From the NCBI RefSeq assembly GCF_016925675.1, contig NZ_CP070506.1:2602501-2666500 (forward strand): a stretch of 64,000 bases of DNA. Direction: 5' to 3'. The translations under genes and the position numbers were made by a program. The notes beneath the pieces are model-generated. The model had not been told where the DNA came from. It made no database searches and saw nothing but the letters and a program-made list of their open reading frames with translations. Each line of letters begins with the position of its first letter. Positions within the stretch are counted from its first letter, which is position 1. This DNA comes from Pseudomonas hygromyciniae (GTDB lineage: Bacteria; Pseudomonadota; Gammaproteobacteria; Pseudomonadales; Pseudomonadaceae). Below are positions 55,474-64,000 of this stretch, piece by piece.

Positions 55474-56436
55474 AGGGTGCTGCGGTTGCGCCGAACATCC
55501 GCGAAACGGCCATCGATTGGATTGTCAGGTTTGAGTCCGGAATGATGAGCCCGGCCGATCACCAGGCGTTGCAGCAATGGCGCCTGGCGAGCGCCGAGCA
55601 CGAATACGCCTGGCAACGCGTCGCCAGCTTGCCGCTGGCGCTGCAGCCCGGCGCCAACCTGTTGGCGGATGCCACCGCGCGGCGGGCATTGGAAGCTGCC
55701 GGAGCTGATCCGCTGCGGCGCCGGCAGGTGCTCAAGTGCTTGTTGGGGCTGGGGCTGCTGGGTGGTCTGTCCTGGCAGAGCGCCGATTCAACGCTGGTGC
55801 GCTCAGCGTTTGCCACGTACCGCACAGCGACCGGTGAGCGCCGTCGCTGGGCCCCTGGCCGATGGCAGTTCGCTGTGGTTGAACACCGCCAGCGCCGTCA
55901 GCCTGGACTTCAGCGCAAACCTGCGCAGCGTGCAGTTGATCGAGGGCGAGATGGCGCTGGATGCACAGGTCGAATCGCACCCGGTGCAACTGGTTACGCC
56001 GGATGCGCTCCTGAGCAGCCGGGAGGCCAATCTGCTGGTGCGCCACGATCAGCAGGGTACGTGGATTACCGTATTGCGCGGCCTGGTCGACGTGAGTTCG
56101 CCGCGCAACCCGTCACCGGTCGCGGTGGCGGCGGGGTGGCAGACCCGGGTGGATCGCCAGGGTGTGGGCGCGCCACAGCGCACCGATGGGTTACTGGCCC
56201 AGGCCTGGCTGCGCGGGATTCTGCCTGCCGAGCGCATGCGCCTGGATGTGCTGCTGGCCGAACTTTCCCGTTACCGGCCGGGCGTCTTGCGCTGCAGCGA
56301 GCAGGTCGCGGCGTTGCGGGTGACCGGCAGCTTCCAGCTGTACGACACCGATGCCGCGCTGGCGTTGGTGGCCCATGCGCTGCCGGTGCGTATCGAGCGT
56401 CGTACCCGCTATTGGGTGACTGTGGTGCCGGTCTGA
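55470..56436 (+). CDS. fecR: FecR-type anti-sigma/sigma regulator (one extra C)
   Basis: Inner-membrane signal transducer of 321 residues after correction. It has an N-terminal DUF4880-like domain (RETAIDWIVRFESGMMSPADHQALQQWRLAS), a transmembrane helix at ~88-104 (LLGLGLLGGLSWQ) and a periplasmic FecR domain. The frame breaks at about 55852, where GGGCCCCTGG should be GGGCCCTGG to read RRRWALADGSSLWLNT. Its ATG overlaps the sigma factor stop. It relays the receptor signal to the sigma factor. Confidence 0.87.
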
Positions 56437-56533
56437 AAATTTTTTTACGTTCCCCCCGTAGTTTTTCAAAACTCGCTTGGCCTATGGGAATAACCCACCG
56501 AAACAGGTGGGCCTTCACCTCTAGGAGCCCTGC

Positions 56534-59371
56534 ATGATTTCTCCCGCAAGTGTCTTGCGCACCCGCACATTGGGTCTGTTGCTACTCAGCCTGCAACCGT
56601 TGTACAGCACCGCGGTTTTCGCCCAGGCCGAGCGTCAGCCCTATAGTATCGACGCCGGTCCCTTGGACCAGGCGCTCTCGCGTTTCGGCGTGCAGGCGGG
56701 CATCAGCATGGCGGGCAGTTCGACCCTGACGGCGGGCAAGCGCAGCAACGGCCTGCACGGCGATTTCAGCACCGAAGCGGGCCTGGCGCAGTTGCTGGCA
56801 GGCACCGGCCTGAGTTTTCAGCGCCAGGCCGATGGCAGCTTTGAATTGCACCCGGCGACCAGCGCGGTGGTGCTGCCGTCGCAGAAAGTCACGGGCGAAG
56901 ACCTGCAGAAGAAAGCCGTCTACTCCGCGCCACGTTCGTTCGTTTACATCTCCCCGGAAGAAGTGCAGCGCTTTGGCGTGATCTCCCCCGGCGACCTGCT
57001 CAAGGGCCAGCCTGGGGTGCAGGTGGGCGACAGCCGCAATGGCGGTGGCCTGGATGTGAACATCCGCGGGATCCAGGGGCAAAGCCGGGTGGCGGTCACG
57101 GTTGATGGCTCGCAACAGGCGCTGGATGTCTATCGCGGTTATGCGGGCACGCAACAGCGTAGTTACATCGACCCCGACCTGATCAGCGATGTGGCCATCG
57201 ACAAGGGCCCCAGCCTGACCTCCAGCGCCATCGGCGGCACGGTGGCGATTCGCACCCTGGGTGTCGATGACATCCTGCGTGATGGCAAGAACGTGGGCCT
57301 GCGCCTCAAGGGCGACTTGTGGAACAACGGTGTCGAGCCGGCCTCGCGCAGCAGCCACTCGACCAGCGACAGCCTGTACGCCGAGCCGCACCAGAGCCGT
57401 GGCGGCCTGTTCGGTTCCGATTCGGAGTCGGGCAGCGCGGCGTTTGCCTACACCCACGAGCTGTTCGACGTGGTGGCGGCCTACGCCCATCGCAACCAGG
57501 GCAACTATTTCTCCGGCAAGCACGGCCAGGATCGCTACCGCACCTATGACCGCTATGGCCGCGAAAACATGACGGTGGCCACCACCTACAACCCCGGTGA
57601 AGAAGTGCTCAACTCCTCGGCAGAGACCGAATCGATCCTGTTCAAGACCACCCTGCGACCGGCCGACGACCACACCTTCGACTTCGGCTACAGCCAATAC
57701 GACGGGCGCATAGGCGAGATCATGCCGTCGGACATCTTCCGTTTCGGCACCGGCGGTATCTACCAATACCCGCGCGGTCGCACCAAGATCGACACCTACA
57801 CCGCGCGCTATCACTACCTGCCCACGGGCAATATGCTGGTGGACCTGACGACCAGCCTATGGATGACCGACGCCCAGACCAGTCAGTTGACCTCGGTAAT
57901 GGCGCCCAAATCCCAGGCCTATCGCTCGGATCGCAACTGGACCCGCCAGGCCGACCGGCGCATCGGCGGGGACCTGGCCAATACCTCGCGATTTGACACG
58001 CAATACGGCGATTTCAAGCTGGACCTGGGCGGCTCGTTCCAGCTCGAGGAACTGCAGCCGCAAAAGAGCGTGGTCACCACGCAGCACGATATCAACGCCA
58101 ATCGCAGCCTGCGCGACGGTTCGCGCAAGGAGTTCAGCCTCAACGGTAAGCTGGAGTACAAGCCGGTTGAAGAGCTGACGTTGTGGGGTGGCGGGCGCTA
58201 TACCGACTACCGCAGCAAAGACCACGTGCCGCACGTCACCGCCCAGCGTGAGGAGCGTGAGGCGCGCTATGTGAACGTCATCAAGCCGGGACACTACGAT
58301 TTCATGATGTGGTTCCCCGACGAGCACGGGCAGTACACCGATGCCACCGACCCACGGTTGAACAACGGGATTGTCTTCAGTAACACCAACCATCCGTTCG
58401 AAGGCACACCGTACAACGACTATGGCGGCTCGGGCACACGAGTCTTCCCGGCGAGTGTAGGAGAGGTGGTCACCGGTTATACGTACGCTAAGAAGCAAAG
58501 TGACAGTGCCCGTGCATTTTCTCCGGCCTTTGGCGTCAATTTCGAAGTGGCGCCAGATACCTTCCTCTATGCCTCTTACACCCAGGGACTGCGCATGCCC
58601 TCGTTGTTCGAAAGCAGCCTGGGCACTTTGCAGACCCTGCCCGGCAAAGGGCTCAAGCCCGAGCGCTCCAGTAACTGGGAAATCGGCGCGAGCACCCTGC
58701 AAAAAGGCCTGTTGGCCGACAACGACTCGGCGGCGATCAAGCTGGTGTACTTCAATAACAACATCAAGAACTACATCACCCGCTACTACGACCCAAGCCC
58801 CGGCAAGAATGGCCTGATGAACTTCAGCAACACCGACAGTTTCAAGACCAGCGGCCTGGAACTGCAATCGAACTACGACGCCGGACGGGTATTTGCCGAC
58901 CTGTCCGCGACCTACTATCTGAAGACCGAGACCTGTGATTCGGCTTTCGCCGCACGTCTGCGCGCCAGCAGCACTCGCTGGAATGACCTGAGCGCCACGC
59001 CCAACTGCACGCCGGGCAGTTTCATGGGCTCATACACCAATACACAGAACCCCCCACGGACTTCCGGCAACCTGACCACGGGGTTGCGCTTCTTTGACCA
59101 GACGTTGACCGTTGGCGGACGGTTGACTTACACCTCTGGGCCGACAGTCACAGCCGACAAAAACTGGCAAACCGGTGCCACCACGCCGCAGTTGGTCTAC
59201 CGCGAGGTGGCGCTGTTTGATCTGTTCCTCAACTACAAATGGCAGGATCACACCAACGTTAATCTGTCGCTGCAGAACCTGACGGACCGCTATTACCTGG
59301 ACCCGCTGGCCCAGAGCTTCATGCCGGCGCCGGGGCGCACGTTGCGCATGGGGGTGGTGACCAAGTTCTGA
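56534..59371 (+). CDS. TonB-dependent outer-membrane receptor with STN signalling domain, heme/hemoglobin type
   Basis: A 945-residue outer-membrane transporter. A signal peptide (~1-31, ending AVFAQA) is followed by an STN domain (PYSIDAGPLDQALSRFGVQAGISM, ~35-110), a plug (ISPGDLLKGQPGVQVGDSRNGGGLDVNIRGIQGQSRVAVTVDG) and a 22-strand barrel ending in aromatic F. The segment YTQGLRMPSLFESSLG plus GLKPERSSNWEIG corresponds to the region that carries FRAP/NPNL motifs in heme and hemoglobin receptors. This suggests a HasR/HmuR-type substrate, but a siderophore is possible. AGGAG precedes the ATG. Energised by TonB and self-regulated through the adjacent FecI/FecR pair. Confidence 0.88.
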   Translation: MISPASVLRTRTLGLLLLSLQPLYSTAVFAQAERQPYSIDAGPLDQALSRFGVQAGISMAGSSTLTAGKRSNGLHGDFSTEAGLAQLLAGTGLSFQRQADGSFELHPATSAVVLPSQKVTGEDLQKKAVYSAPRSFVYISPEEVQRFGVISPGDLLKGQPGVQVGDSRNGGGLDVNIRGIQGQSRVAVTVDGSQQALDVYRGYAGTQQRSYIDPDLISDVAIDKGPSLTSSAIGGTVAIRTLGVDDILRDGKNVGLRLKGDLWNNGVEPASRSSHSTSDSLYAEPHQSRGGLFGSDSESGSAAFAYTHELFDVVAAYAHRNQGNYFSGKHGQDRYRTYDRYGRENMTVATTYNPGEEVLNSSAETESILFKTTLRPADDHTFDFGYSQYDGRIGEIMPSDIFRFGTGGIYQYPRGRTKIDTYTARYHYLPTGNMLVDLTTSLWMTDAQTSQLTSVMAPKSQAYRSDRNWTRQADRRIGGDLANTSRFDTQYGDFKLDLGGSFQLEELQPQKSVVTTQHDINANRSLRDGSRKEFSLNGKLEYKPVEELTLWGGGRYTDYRSKDHVPHVTAQREEREARYVNVIKPGHYDFMMWFPDEHGQYTDATDPRLNNGIVFSNTNHPFEGTPYNDYGGSGTRVFPASVGEVVTGYTYAKKQSDSARAFSPAFGVNFEVAPDTFLYASYTQGLRMPSLFESSLGTLQTLPGKGLKPERSSNWEIGASTLQKGLLADNDSAAIKLVYFNNNIKNYITRYYDPSPGKNGLMNFSNTDSFKTSGLELQSNYDAGRVFADLSATYYLKTETCDSAFAARLRASSTRWNDLSATPNCTPGSFMGSYTNTQNPPRTSGNLTTGLRFFDQTLTVGGRLTYTSGPTVTADKNWQTGATTPQLVYREVALFDLFLNYKWQDHTNVNLSLQNLTDRYYLDPLAQSFMPAPGRTLRMGVVTKF

Positions 59372-59420
59372 TTGCCTGGGTGTGTGGTATGGCCAAATGC
59401 TACGCCCGGCAGAGATCCCC

Positions 59421-59452
59421 TGTGGGAGCGGGCTTGCTCGCGAAAACGGTGC
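59421..59452. repeat. Single REP element
   Basis: TGTGGGAGCGGGCTTGCTCGCGAA occurs once after the receptor gene. The inverted partner expected ~60 bp downstream is degenerate (CCCCGCTTTT). Confidence 0.85.
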
Positions 59453-59486
59453 ATCAGCAGCGGATGCCTGTACTGAAACCCCGCTT

Positions 59487-60296
59487 TTACAAGGTTAGAG
59501 AATGCTCGTAGGCGGCGGTCATGACGTGCCAGGTGTGGGGGTTGGCCGGGATCAGATGCTCGATGCGCAATGAGGTGACGGTGATGTCCTGGGGCATGCC
59601 GAAGGTGGTGAAGGTGGACATGAAGTCCAACTGGCCCTGCCGCGAGTTGATGCGCGTCAGCACCAGTGGCGGCAACTCATCGGTCAGTGCTGTCGAGCCT
59701 TGCGGCACCGGCAGGCTTTCCAGCAGCGTGGCCAGGGCTGGGTTGCCCAACGCTTCACGGGCCGCCCGTTGCCAAGCGAGGTTGCGGATTTCGTCGGCAT
59801 TGAGCAAATGGTCGCCCAGGCCACCCGGTTGCAGCAGGGTCGTCAACAGGTTCAGGCCTTGTGCTGCGTCGGGCGCCAGGCCCACCAGGTCAAACAGGAC
59901 CTGGGTACTGGCGTTGGCGGCGAGCACTTCCCAGTGGCTGCCCAGCACGATGGCCGGCGCCGGATTGTTGGCCTTCAGCACATGGTTGATGGCCTCCCGA
60001 ATGGCATCCATCGCCGGCGCAGCCAGCGGCGTGGCCTCATAGCGTGGAGCGTAACCGGCCGCGAGGAACAGGCTGTTGCAGCGCTCCAGCGGTACGTCGA
60101 GGGCGCTGAGCAGGTTGTGCAACGTGCCAGGGCTGGCCTTGGCCCGGCCGGTTTCGATACAGCTCAAGTGGCGCTGGGAAATACCGCTGATCAGCGCCAA
60201 CTGCAATTGACTCAACTTCGCCTGGCGACGCAGCAACCGCAGTTGCGTACCGGCGTCGGTATCGGGCGTGGCTCGGGGGAAAGGTGGGCGGCTCAT
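59487..60296 (-). CDS. XRE-family transcriptional regulator with MmyB-like ligand domain
   Basis: A 269-residue regulator. The helix-turn-helix is LRLLRRQAKLSQLQLALISGISQRHLSCIETGRAKAS (~15-65), followed by the MmyB-like domain (IVLGSHWEVLAANAST, LNLLTTLLQPGGLGDHLLNADEI), which in relatives binds a fatty acid or similar small molecule. I chose ATG 60296 over the open frame to 60341. It is divergent from the DUF2834/MAPEG pair and may control it. Confidence 0.83.
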   Translation of the reverse strand: MSRPPFPRATPDTDAGTQLRLLRRQAKLSQLQLALISGISQRHLSCIETGRAKASPGTLHNLLSALDVPLERCNSLFLAAGYAPRYEATPLAAPAMDAIREAINHVLKANNPAPAIVLGSHWEVLAANASTQVLFDLVGLAPDAAQGLNLLTTLLQPGGLGDHLLNADEIRNLAWQRAAREALGNPALATLLESLPVPQGSTALTDELPPLVLTRINSRQGQLDFMSTFTTFGMPQDITVTSLRIEHLIPANPHTWHVMTAAYEHSLTL

Positions 60297-60407
60297 GGGT
60301 CGACTCTGGCTGGGTGGGGGCGGCATGACCTCACAGGTCATTGAGAGGTTGGCGACGTTATCACTAATGTGCAGTTTATTGGGCCCCTCGCTCCGGTGAG
60401 AGGCTCT

Positions 60408-60441
60408 TTTGTGGAGAGGGGGACAAGCCCCCTTGCCACAG
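60408..60441. repeat. Short REP-like hairpin
   Basis: TTGTGGAGAGGGGGACAAGCCCCCTTGCCACAG is a compact member of the second REP family. It lies between the XRE regulator and the DUF2834 gene. Confidence 0.6.
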
Positions 60442-60480
60442 TCGCCCGCTTCACCATTACCTGATTAGAGGAAGGACCCT

Positions 60481-60792
60481 ATGCACAGACCCTACATCGC
60501 CCTTGCCAGCCTGTTGGCGTTTTCCTTTTACACCCTGGGCACCTTGCTCTGGGCCGAGCAGTCGCTGCTGGCGTTCGGCCTGGAGTTGCTATCCAGGCCC
60601 GACACCGCCCAGGTGGTGATCGACCTGTACCTGATGGCGGCCCTGGCCTGTGTGTGGATGTGCCGCGACGCCCGCGCCAGGGGCCGCTCGCTGGCCAGTG
60701 TGTTGCCTTATTGGCTGCTGACGGCGGTCTTCGTCTCGGTCGGGCCACTGTTGTATATCGTGGTCAACGGCTTTGCCAGGGATCGGCAATGA
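60481..60792 (+). CDS. DUF2834 small membrane protein
   Basis: A 103-residue inner-membrane protein with about three helices (IALASLLAFSFYTLGTLLW, VVIDLYLMAALACVWM, VLPYWLLTAVFVSVGPLLYIV) and the DUF2834-type central DLYLMAALACVWMCRDARARG. Function is unknown. AGAGGAAGG lies upstream. Its stop overlaps the MAPEG start, so the two are translationally coupled. Confidence 0.78.
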   Translation: MHRPYIALASLLAFSFYTLGTLLWAEQSLLAFGLELLSRPDTAQVVIDLYLMAALACVWMCRDARARGRSLASVLPYWLLTAVFVSVGPLLYIVVNGFARDRQ

Positions 60793-61217
60793 ACAGCCCC
60801 CTGCAGCTGTTCGCCCTCTGTGTGCTGGTGCTGTTTATCAAAATGCTGGCGATCTCCTGTTACCAGGGTTTTTTCCGCCTCAGGCACCGTGCGTTCACCA
60901 ATCCTGAGGATGCCGGTTTCTTCCAGCGCCAGGCCCATGGGCAGGAACTGCTGCCGGTCAGGCGGGCGGCGAAAGCCTGGGCCAATGACCTGGAAAACAT
61001 TCCGCTGTTTTTTGTTCTCGGCGGGCTGTGCCTGGCGCTGGACGCCCCGGCAGTCGCGACGGCCTGGCTGTTTGGCCTGTTCACCGTCGCGCGAGTAGTG
61101 CATACCTTGATGTACCTGGGCGGCCGCCAGCCCTGGCGCACCCTGGCCTATGGCGTTGGCCTGACATGTCTGCTGGGGCTGGCGGGGTTGATCGGCGCCG
61201 CGCTGTTGCCTATTTGA
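60789..61217 (+). CDS. MAPEG-family membrane protein
   Basis: A 142-residue four-helix membrane protein of the MAPEG family (membrane-associated eicosanoid/glutathione metabolism). Typical parts are HRAFTNPEDAGFF, RRAAKAWANDLENIPLFFVL and the ARVVHTLMYLGGRQPWRTLAYGVG segment. Bacterial members may act as membrane glutathione transferases. It overlaps the DUF2834 gene upstream and, tail to tail, the GST gene at 61210 by 8 nt. Confidence 0.85.
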   Translation: MNSPLQLFALCVLVLFIKMLAISCYQGFFRLRHRAFTNPEDAGFFQRQAHGQELLPVRRAAKAWANDLENIPLFFVLGGLCLALDAPAVATAWLFGLFTVARVVHTLMYLGGRQPWRTLAYGVGLTCLLGLAGLIGAALLPI

Positions 61218-61812
61218 TAGGGTATTTGCCGAACGCCGGGTGTTGCTCGGCCCATTGGGCGTGGCGTTGCAGGTTGGGAAAGTCCTCGGCCTTGACCACC
61301 GAGGGCACGGCGTACCGGGAAAACGACCAGGCCACCGCGACACTCAGCGACGCTTGGTTTAAAGACTGGCCTGGAGCGTTGGTCAGCAGTTTTTCCAGGC
61401 CCGAATAGGCCGCCAGCAGTTGCCCGGTCACCCGCTCCAGCCACGGCTGATGCAGTTTTTCTGCGGGCCGCAGGTTGTGTTCGTAGTAAATCTGCACGCT
61501 CTTGTCACAGGCAGCCAAGGCCAGGCCGATCACTTGCAGGTCCCGCGCGCGGGCGGCAGCGGTCTGGGGCAGCAGCTTTTTATCGGCTGGCGCCAGGGCT
61601 TCGAAGTAATCCAGGATCAGGCTGGAGTCCATCAGCACCGTGCCGTCGTCGAGTACCAGTGTCGGGGCCTTGACCACTGGGTTGATTCTGGAAAATTCGG
61701 CGAAGGTGCTGAATACCGACAGCGACTGCTGCTCAAAATCGACCCCGTACAGATCCAGGGCAATCGCTACGCGGCGCACATAAGGTGAGTCGAGCATGCC
61801 AACCAGTTTCAT
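61210..61812 (-). CDS. Glutathione S-transferase family protein
   Basis: A 200-residue cytosolic GST-like protein. The N-terminal thioredoxin-like domain is MLDSPYVRRVAIALDLYGVDF with NPVVKAPTLVLDDGTVLMDSSLILDYFE; the C-terminal domain contains LNQASLSVAVAWSFSRY. The SPYVRR motif puts a serine at the usual catalytic place. It is divergent from the LysR gene at 61920, which probably regulates it, and its 3' end overlaps the MAPEG gene. Confidence 0.86.
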   Translation of the reverse strand: MKLVGMLDSPYVRRVAIALDLYGVDFEQQSLSVFSTFAEFSRINPVVKAPTLVLDDGTVLMDSSLILDYFEALAPADKKLLPQTAAARARDLQVIGLALAACDKSVQIYYEHNLRPAEKLHQPWLERVTGQLLAAYSGLEKLLTNAPGQSLNQASLSVAVAWSFSRYAVPSVVKAEDFPNLQRHAQWAEQHPAFGKYPIK

Positions 61813-61919
61813 GAAGCCTCCATTGCTGATGGTGTGATTGTTAATTGCGGATTACTTTATAGCGGCCAAAGTCCTTTCAATATCCATATTTTTTACCTTA
61901 AAAGGTTAGTCGAACTTAC

Positions 61920-62813
61920 ATGAGTGCTTTTCCGCCCTTGACCTCCCTGCGCAGTTTCGAAGCCACCGCCAGGCTCGGTAGCGTCACCCTGGCGGCCAAG
62001 GAGTTGCATGTCACCCATTCGGCCATCAGTCAGCAGATCAAGGTGCTGGAGCAAATCGTCGGGCTCACACTGTTTGTGCGCGAGGGGCGCGGTCTGCGGA
62101 TCAGTGAAGATGGCCGGTTGTATGCGTTGCAGATCCGCCAGGCCCTGGGCGATATCGCCGACGCGACACGCTTGATCCAGGCCCAGCCCAAGCGCGATGA
62201 GCTGGTGGTGGCGGTGTTGCCCTCATTTGGACGCTCCTGGCTGCTGCCGCGACTACCGGCGTTCCAGCGCCTTTATCCGCATATCAGCATTCGCTTGCAA
62301 GCCACCCTGGCTATTACCAACTTGCATCAAGAGTCGGTGGACATGGCGATCCGCATGGGCAAGGGCGAATGGGAAGGGGTGGAGCAAAAACTGCTGTTTC
62401 ACGACGAAGTGGTGGTGGTCGCGGCGCCCCACTTCAACGGCGGGCAATTGCCGCGAACCCCCGAACAAATCGTGCGCAGCCCGATTATCTACAGCAACGA
62501 ATCCTGGCAGCCGTGGTGCCAGGCCGCTGGCATTGAAATGAGCACCGAACGCAAAGGCCTGTGCAGCAATGACTCCAACCTGGTACTGGAAGCGGTCCGG
62601 CTGGGCCAGGGCATCGCCCTGGAGCGGCGTAGCCTGGTGCATGACGCCATCGTGCGCGGGGAGCTGGTGCAGCTGTGCGATATCAGCGCGCCGTATGCCT
62701 ACCCGTATTGGTTGGCCTGGCCACCTCGGGAAAGCTCGGAAAGCAAACAGCGGGTGTTTTCCGAGTGGCTGCATGGGCAAGTGCAGTGCTATACGGCGCA
62801 ATTGGCGAGCTAG
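61920..62813 (+). CDS. LysR-family transcriptional regulator, GcvA-like
   Basis: A 297-residue LysR regulator. The N terminus PPLTSLRSFEATARLGSVTLAAKELHVTHSAISQQIKVLEQ is of the GcvA/AmpR type, followed by a substrate-binding domain. It is divergent from the GST gene across 107 bp that is AT-rich, which suggests GST as its target. Confidence 0.86.
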   Translation: MSAFPPLTSLRSFEATARLGSVTLAAKELHVTHSAISQQIKVLEQIVGLTLFVREGRGLRISEDGRLYALQIRQALGDIADATRLIQAQPKRDELVVAVLPSFGRSWLLPRLPAFQRLYPHISIRLQATLAITNLHQESVDMAIRMGKGEWEGVEQKLLFHDEVVVVAAPHFNGGQLPRTPEQIVRSPIIYSNESWQPWCQAAGIEMSTERKGLCSNDSNLVLEAVRLGQGIALERRSLVHDAIVRGELVQLCDISAPYAYPYWLAWPPRESSESKQRVFSEWLHGQVQCYTAQLAS

Positions 62814-63094
62814 ACGAACGGCTGGCCGCTGAACCCGCGTGGCAGGCGCTGCAGGCCGGGCAGGGCGGTCAGGCGTTGGGTCCAGGCGCTGCGCCAGTCA
62901 TTGCTGGCCTGGCCCGAGCGGGCCTTGCGTGCCGCGCGGCGCGATGCATTGCGCTGGTTGCGGCGGGCCTCTTTGTAGGCGTCGGTGTTACGGCAGGTGC
63001 GGCATTTGACCCGGTTCAATTCGACCGTGCAGGTGAGGTTATTGCCGTGATGGCCGCAAGCGAGGTGCCCGGCGACCTTGAAGTGAGTGACCAT
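62810..63094 (-). CDS. Small Cys/His-rich basic protein, hypothetical
   Basis: A 94-residue protein. The N-terminal half has a possible zinc site (HLACGHHGNNLTC and KCRTCRNTD). The second half is very basic (EARRNQRNASRRAARKARSG), which would suit nucleic acid binding. AAGGAG is 8 nt before ATG 63094, so translation is well supported; the longer frame to 63154 is not. I do not recognise a named family. It overlaps the 3' end of the LysR gene by 4 nt, tail to tail. Confidence 0.62.
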   Translation of the reverse strand: MVTHFKVAGHLACGHHGNNLTCTVELNRVKCRTCRNTDAYKEARRNQRNASRRAARKARSGQASNDWRSAWTQRLTALPGLQRLPRGFSGQPFV

Positions 63095-63389
63095 GTCAGC
63101 GTCTCCTTCTGTAAGGGTACGCGGCACCGTAAATCGGGTGATGCTCGCGCTCAAGGCCAGACCGGTTGAGGCCGTGCCCTTATATTTCCGACCGCACGCG
63201 CTGGCCAGCGTTCACCCCATGTCTTGACGCGTCGAATCTGAAGAATTCTCCCAGCCGTGACAGGCCCGCGGCGGATTTGCTGGGGCGCAGGCCCGCCGGC
63301 AAAACCACGCTTGCTGGCTGATCTTGGCGTTATAGGCAGCAGGGACTATTGTTGGTTGTCTGGCGCACAGCCCATAGGAGGGCGATACC

Positions 63390-64000
63390 ATGAACACCAG
63401 TGCTCTACTAGAACAACTGCTACGTGCAGGTCAAGCCTCGATGTCCCAGCAAGGCAGTTCGGCGGCATCCCAGGGCGGCGCGGGAGGGCTCGGTGGGTTG
63501 GGCGGTCTGCTCGGTGGTTTGCTCCGGGGCGGCGGCTCCGCACCCTCTGCGTCCGGCGGTGGTGGCCTGGGCGATCTGCTGGGTGGCCTGGGTGGGATGT
63601 TGGGCGGGACCCAGACGGGCGGTTCGACCCAGACACGTAGCGGCGGCACCAATTATGCGGCCTTGGCCTCATTGGGGATGATGGCGTTCCAGGCGTATCA
63701 AGCCTGGCAACGCCAGCAGGCCTCGGCGCCGCAACAGGCGTTGCAGACGGTTGATCAACTCTCCGGCGCCGACGTCGAGGCGCATAGCCATGCAGTGCTG
63801 CGTGCAATGATCGCGGCGGCCAAGGCAGATGGGCGGATTGATGAGAAAGAAGAGTTGTTGATCTCAACGGAGATCAAGCGCCACACCGACGATCCCGACT
63901 TGCAGCAATGGCTCGATGCCGAAGTCGCCAAGCGATTGGATGCGAAAGACTTTGCCGAATATGCCGGTGACCCCGCAGTAGCCGCTGAGGTCTACCTGGC
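63390..64000 (+). CDS. DUF533/TerB-like protein (runs off the right edge)
   Basis: N-terminal ~203 residues of a DUF533 (YebE-like) protein. After a short helix (TSALLEQLLRAGQASMSQQ) comes a glycine-rich, low-complexity stretch (~28-75, GGLGGLGGLLGGLLRGGGS). A helix NYAALASLGMMAFQAYQAWQ follows, then a TerB-like helical domain (VLRAMIAAAKADGRIDEKEELLISTEI). AGGAGG is 8 nt before ATG 63390. The function of the family is not established; members are linked to envelope stress. Confidence 0.82.
   Translation, partial: MNTSALLEQLLRAGQASMSQQGSSAASQGGAGGLGGLGGLLGGLLRGGGSAPSASGGGGLGDLLGGLGGMLGGTQTGGSTQTRSGGTNYAALASLGMMAFQAYQAWQRQQASAPQQALQTVDQLSGADVEAHSHAVLRAMIAAAKADGRIDEKEELLISTEIKRHTDDPDLQQWLDAEVAKRLDAKDFAEYAGDPAVAAEVYL

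Overview
The window is a stretch of chromosome from a Pseudomonas of the fluorescens group. I base this on the GC-rich coding, on many Pseudomonas-type proteins (DnrP, the NorCBD order, UPF0149, RskA/ECF, FecIR-TonB receptor) and on frequent REP/REPIN palindromes of the kind typical of that group. There are no rRNA, tRNA, CRISPR, phage or IS genes. About 55 genes fill the window.

Layout. 1-10 kb is core and housekeeping: an MFS exporter fragment with a divergent LysR regulator, a GNAT, aroA, a UPF0149 protein, a DUF3455/ECF sigma/RskA operon, a TauE permease, phosphatidylcholine synthase and an RNA methyltransferase. 10-18 kb holds a stand-alone AceE-type 2-oxoacid dehydrogenase E1, a triplicated 247-bp repeat, a LysR/MDR reductase/monooxygenase group, and nrdB behind two NrdR-like boxes. 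18.4-32.7 kb is an anaerobic and nitric-oxide block: norCB (with an ANR/DNR box), norD, dnrP-dnr plus a 29-residue membrane ORF, nnrS, a CopD-like protein, a hemerythrin NO-repair protein divergent from norR, then pdxH, moaB, moeA and ubiUVT for oxygen-independent ubiquinone synthesis. 33-39 kb holds ampC/ampR, a dienelactone hydrolase, a thioesterase and an EamA exporter divergent from a MocR regulator. 39.3-44.3 kb is one 1,667-residue protein that looks like a toxin with a C-terminal TcdA/TcdB-like glycosyltransferase domain. 45-52 kb is an uncharacterised catabolic cluster: GlpA-like and GlpB-like flavoproteins, an FGGY kinase, a DeoR repressor, an EutH-like permease and a DUF1937 protein. 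52-64 kb holds a DUF1989 protein, a GST-luciferase-like pair, a Fur-boxed FecI/FecR/TonB heme-type uptake system, an XRE regulator, a DUF2834/MAPEG pair, a GST with a divergent LysR, a Cys-rich small protein and the start of a DUF533 gene.

Sequence quality matters here. Eight genes (GNAT, aceE-like, nrdB, norD, norR, the EamA transporter, fecI, fecR) are broken only by single extra bases, nearly all in homopolymers. Twelve such insertions are inferred in total. Removing them gives each gene a full-length frame, so I annotate these as intact genes with probable sequencing insertions, not as pseudogenes.

The two most promising unexplained items are the giant glycosyltransferase toxin and the EutH/FGGY-kinase/flavoprotein cluster.
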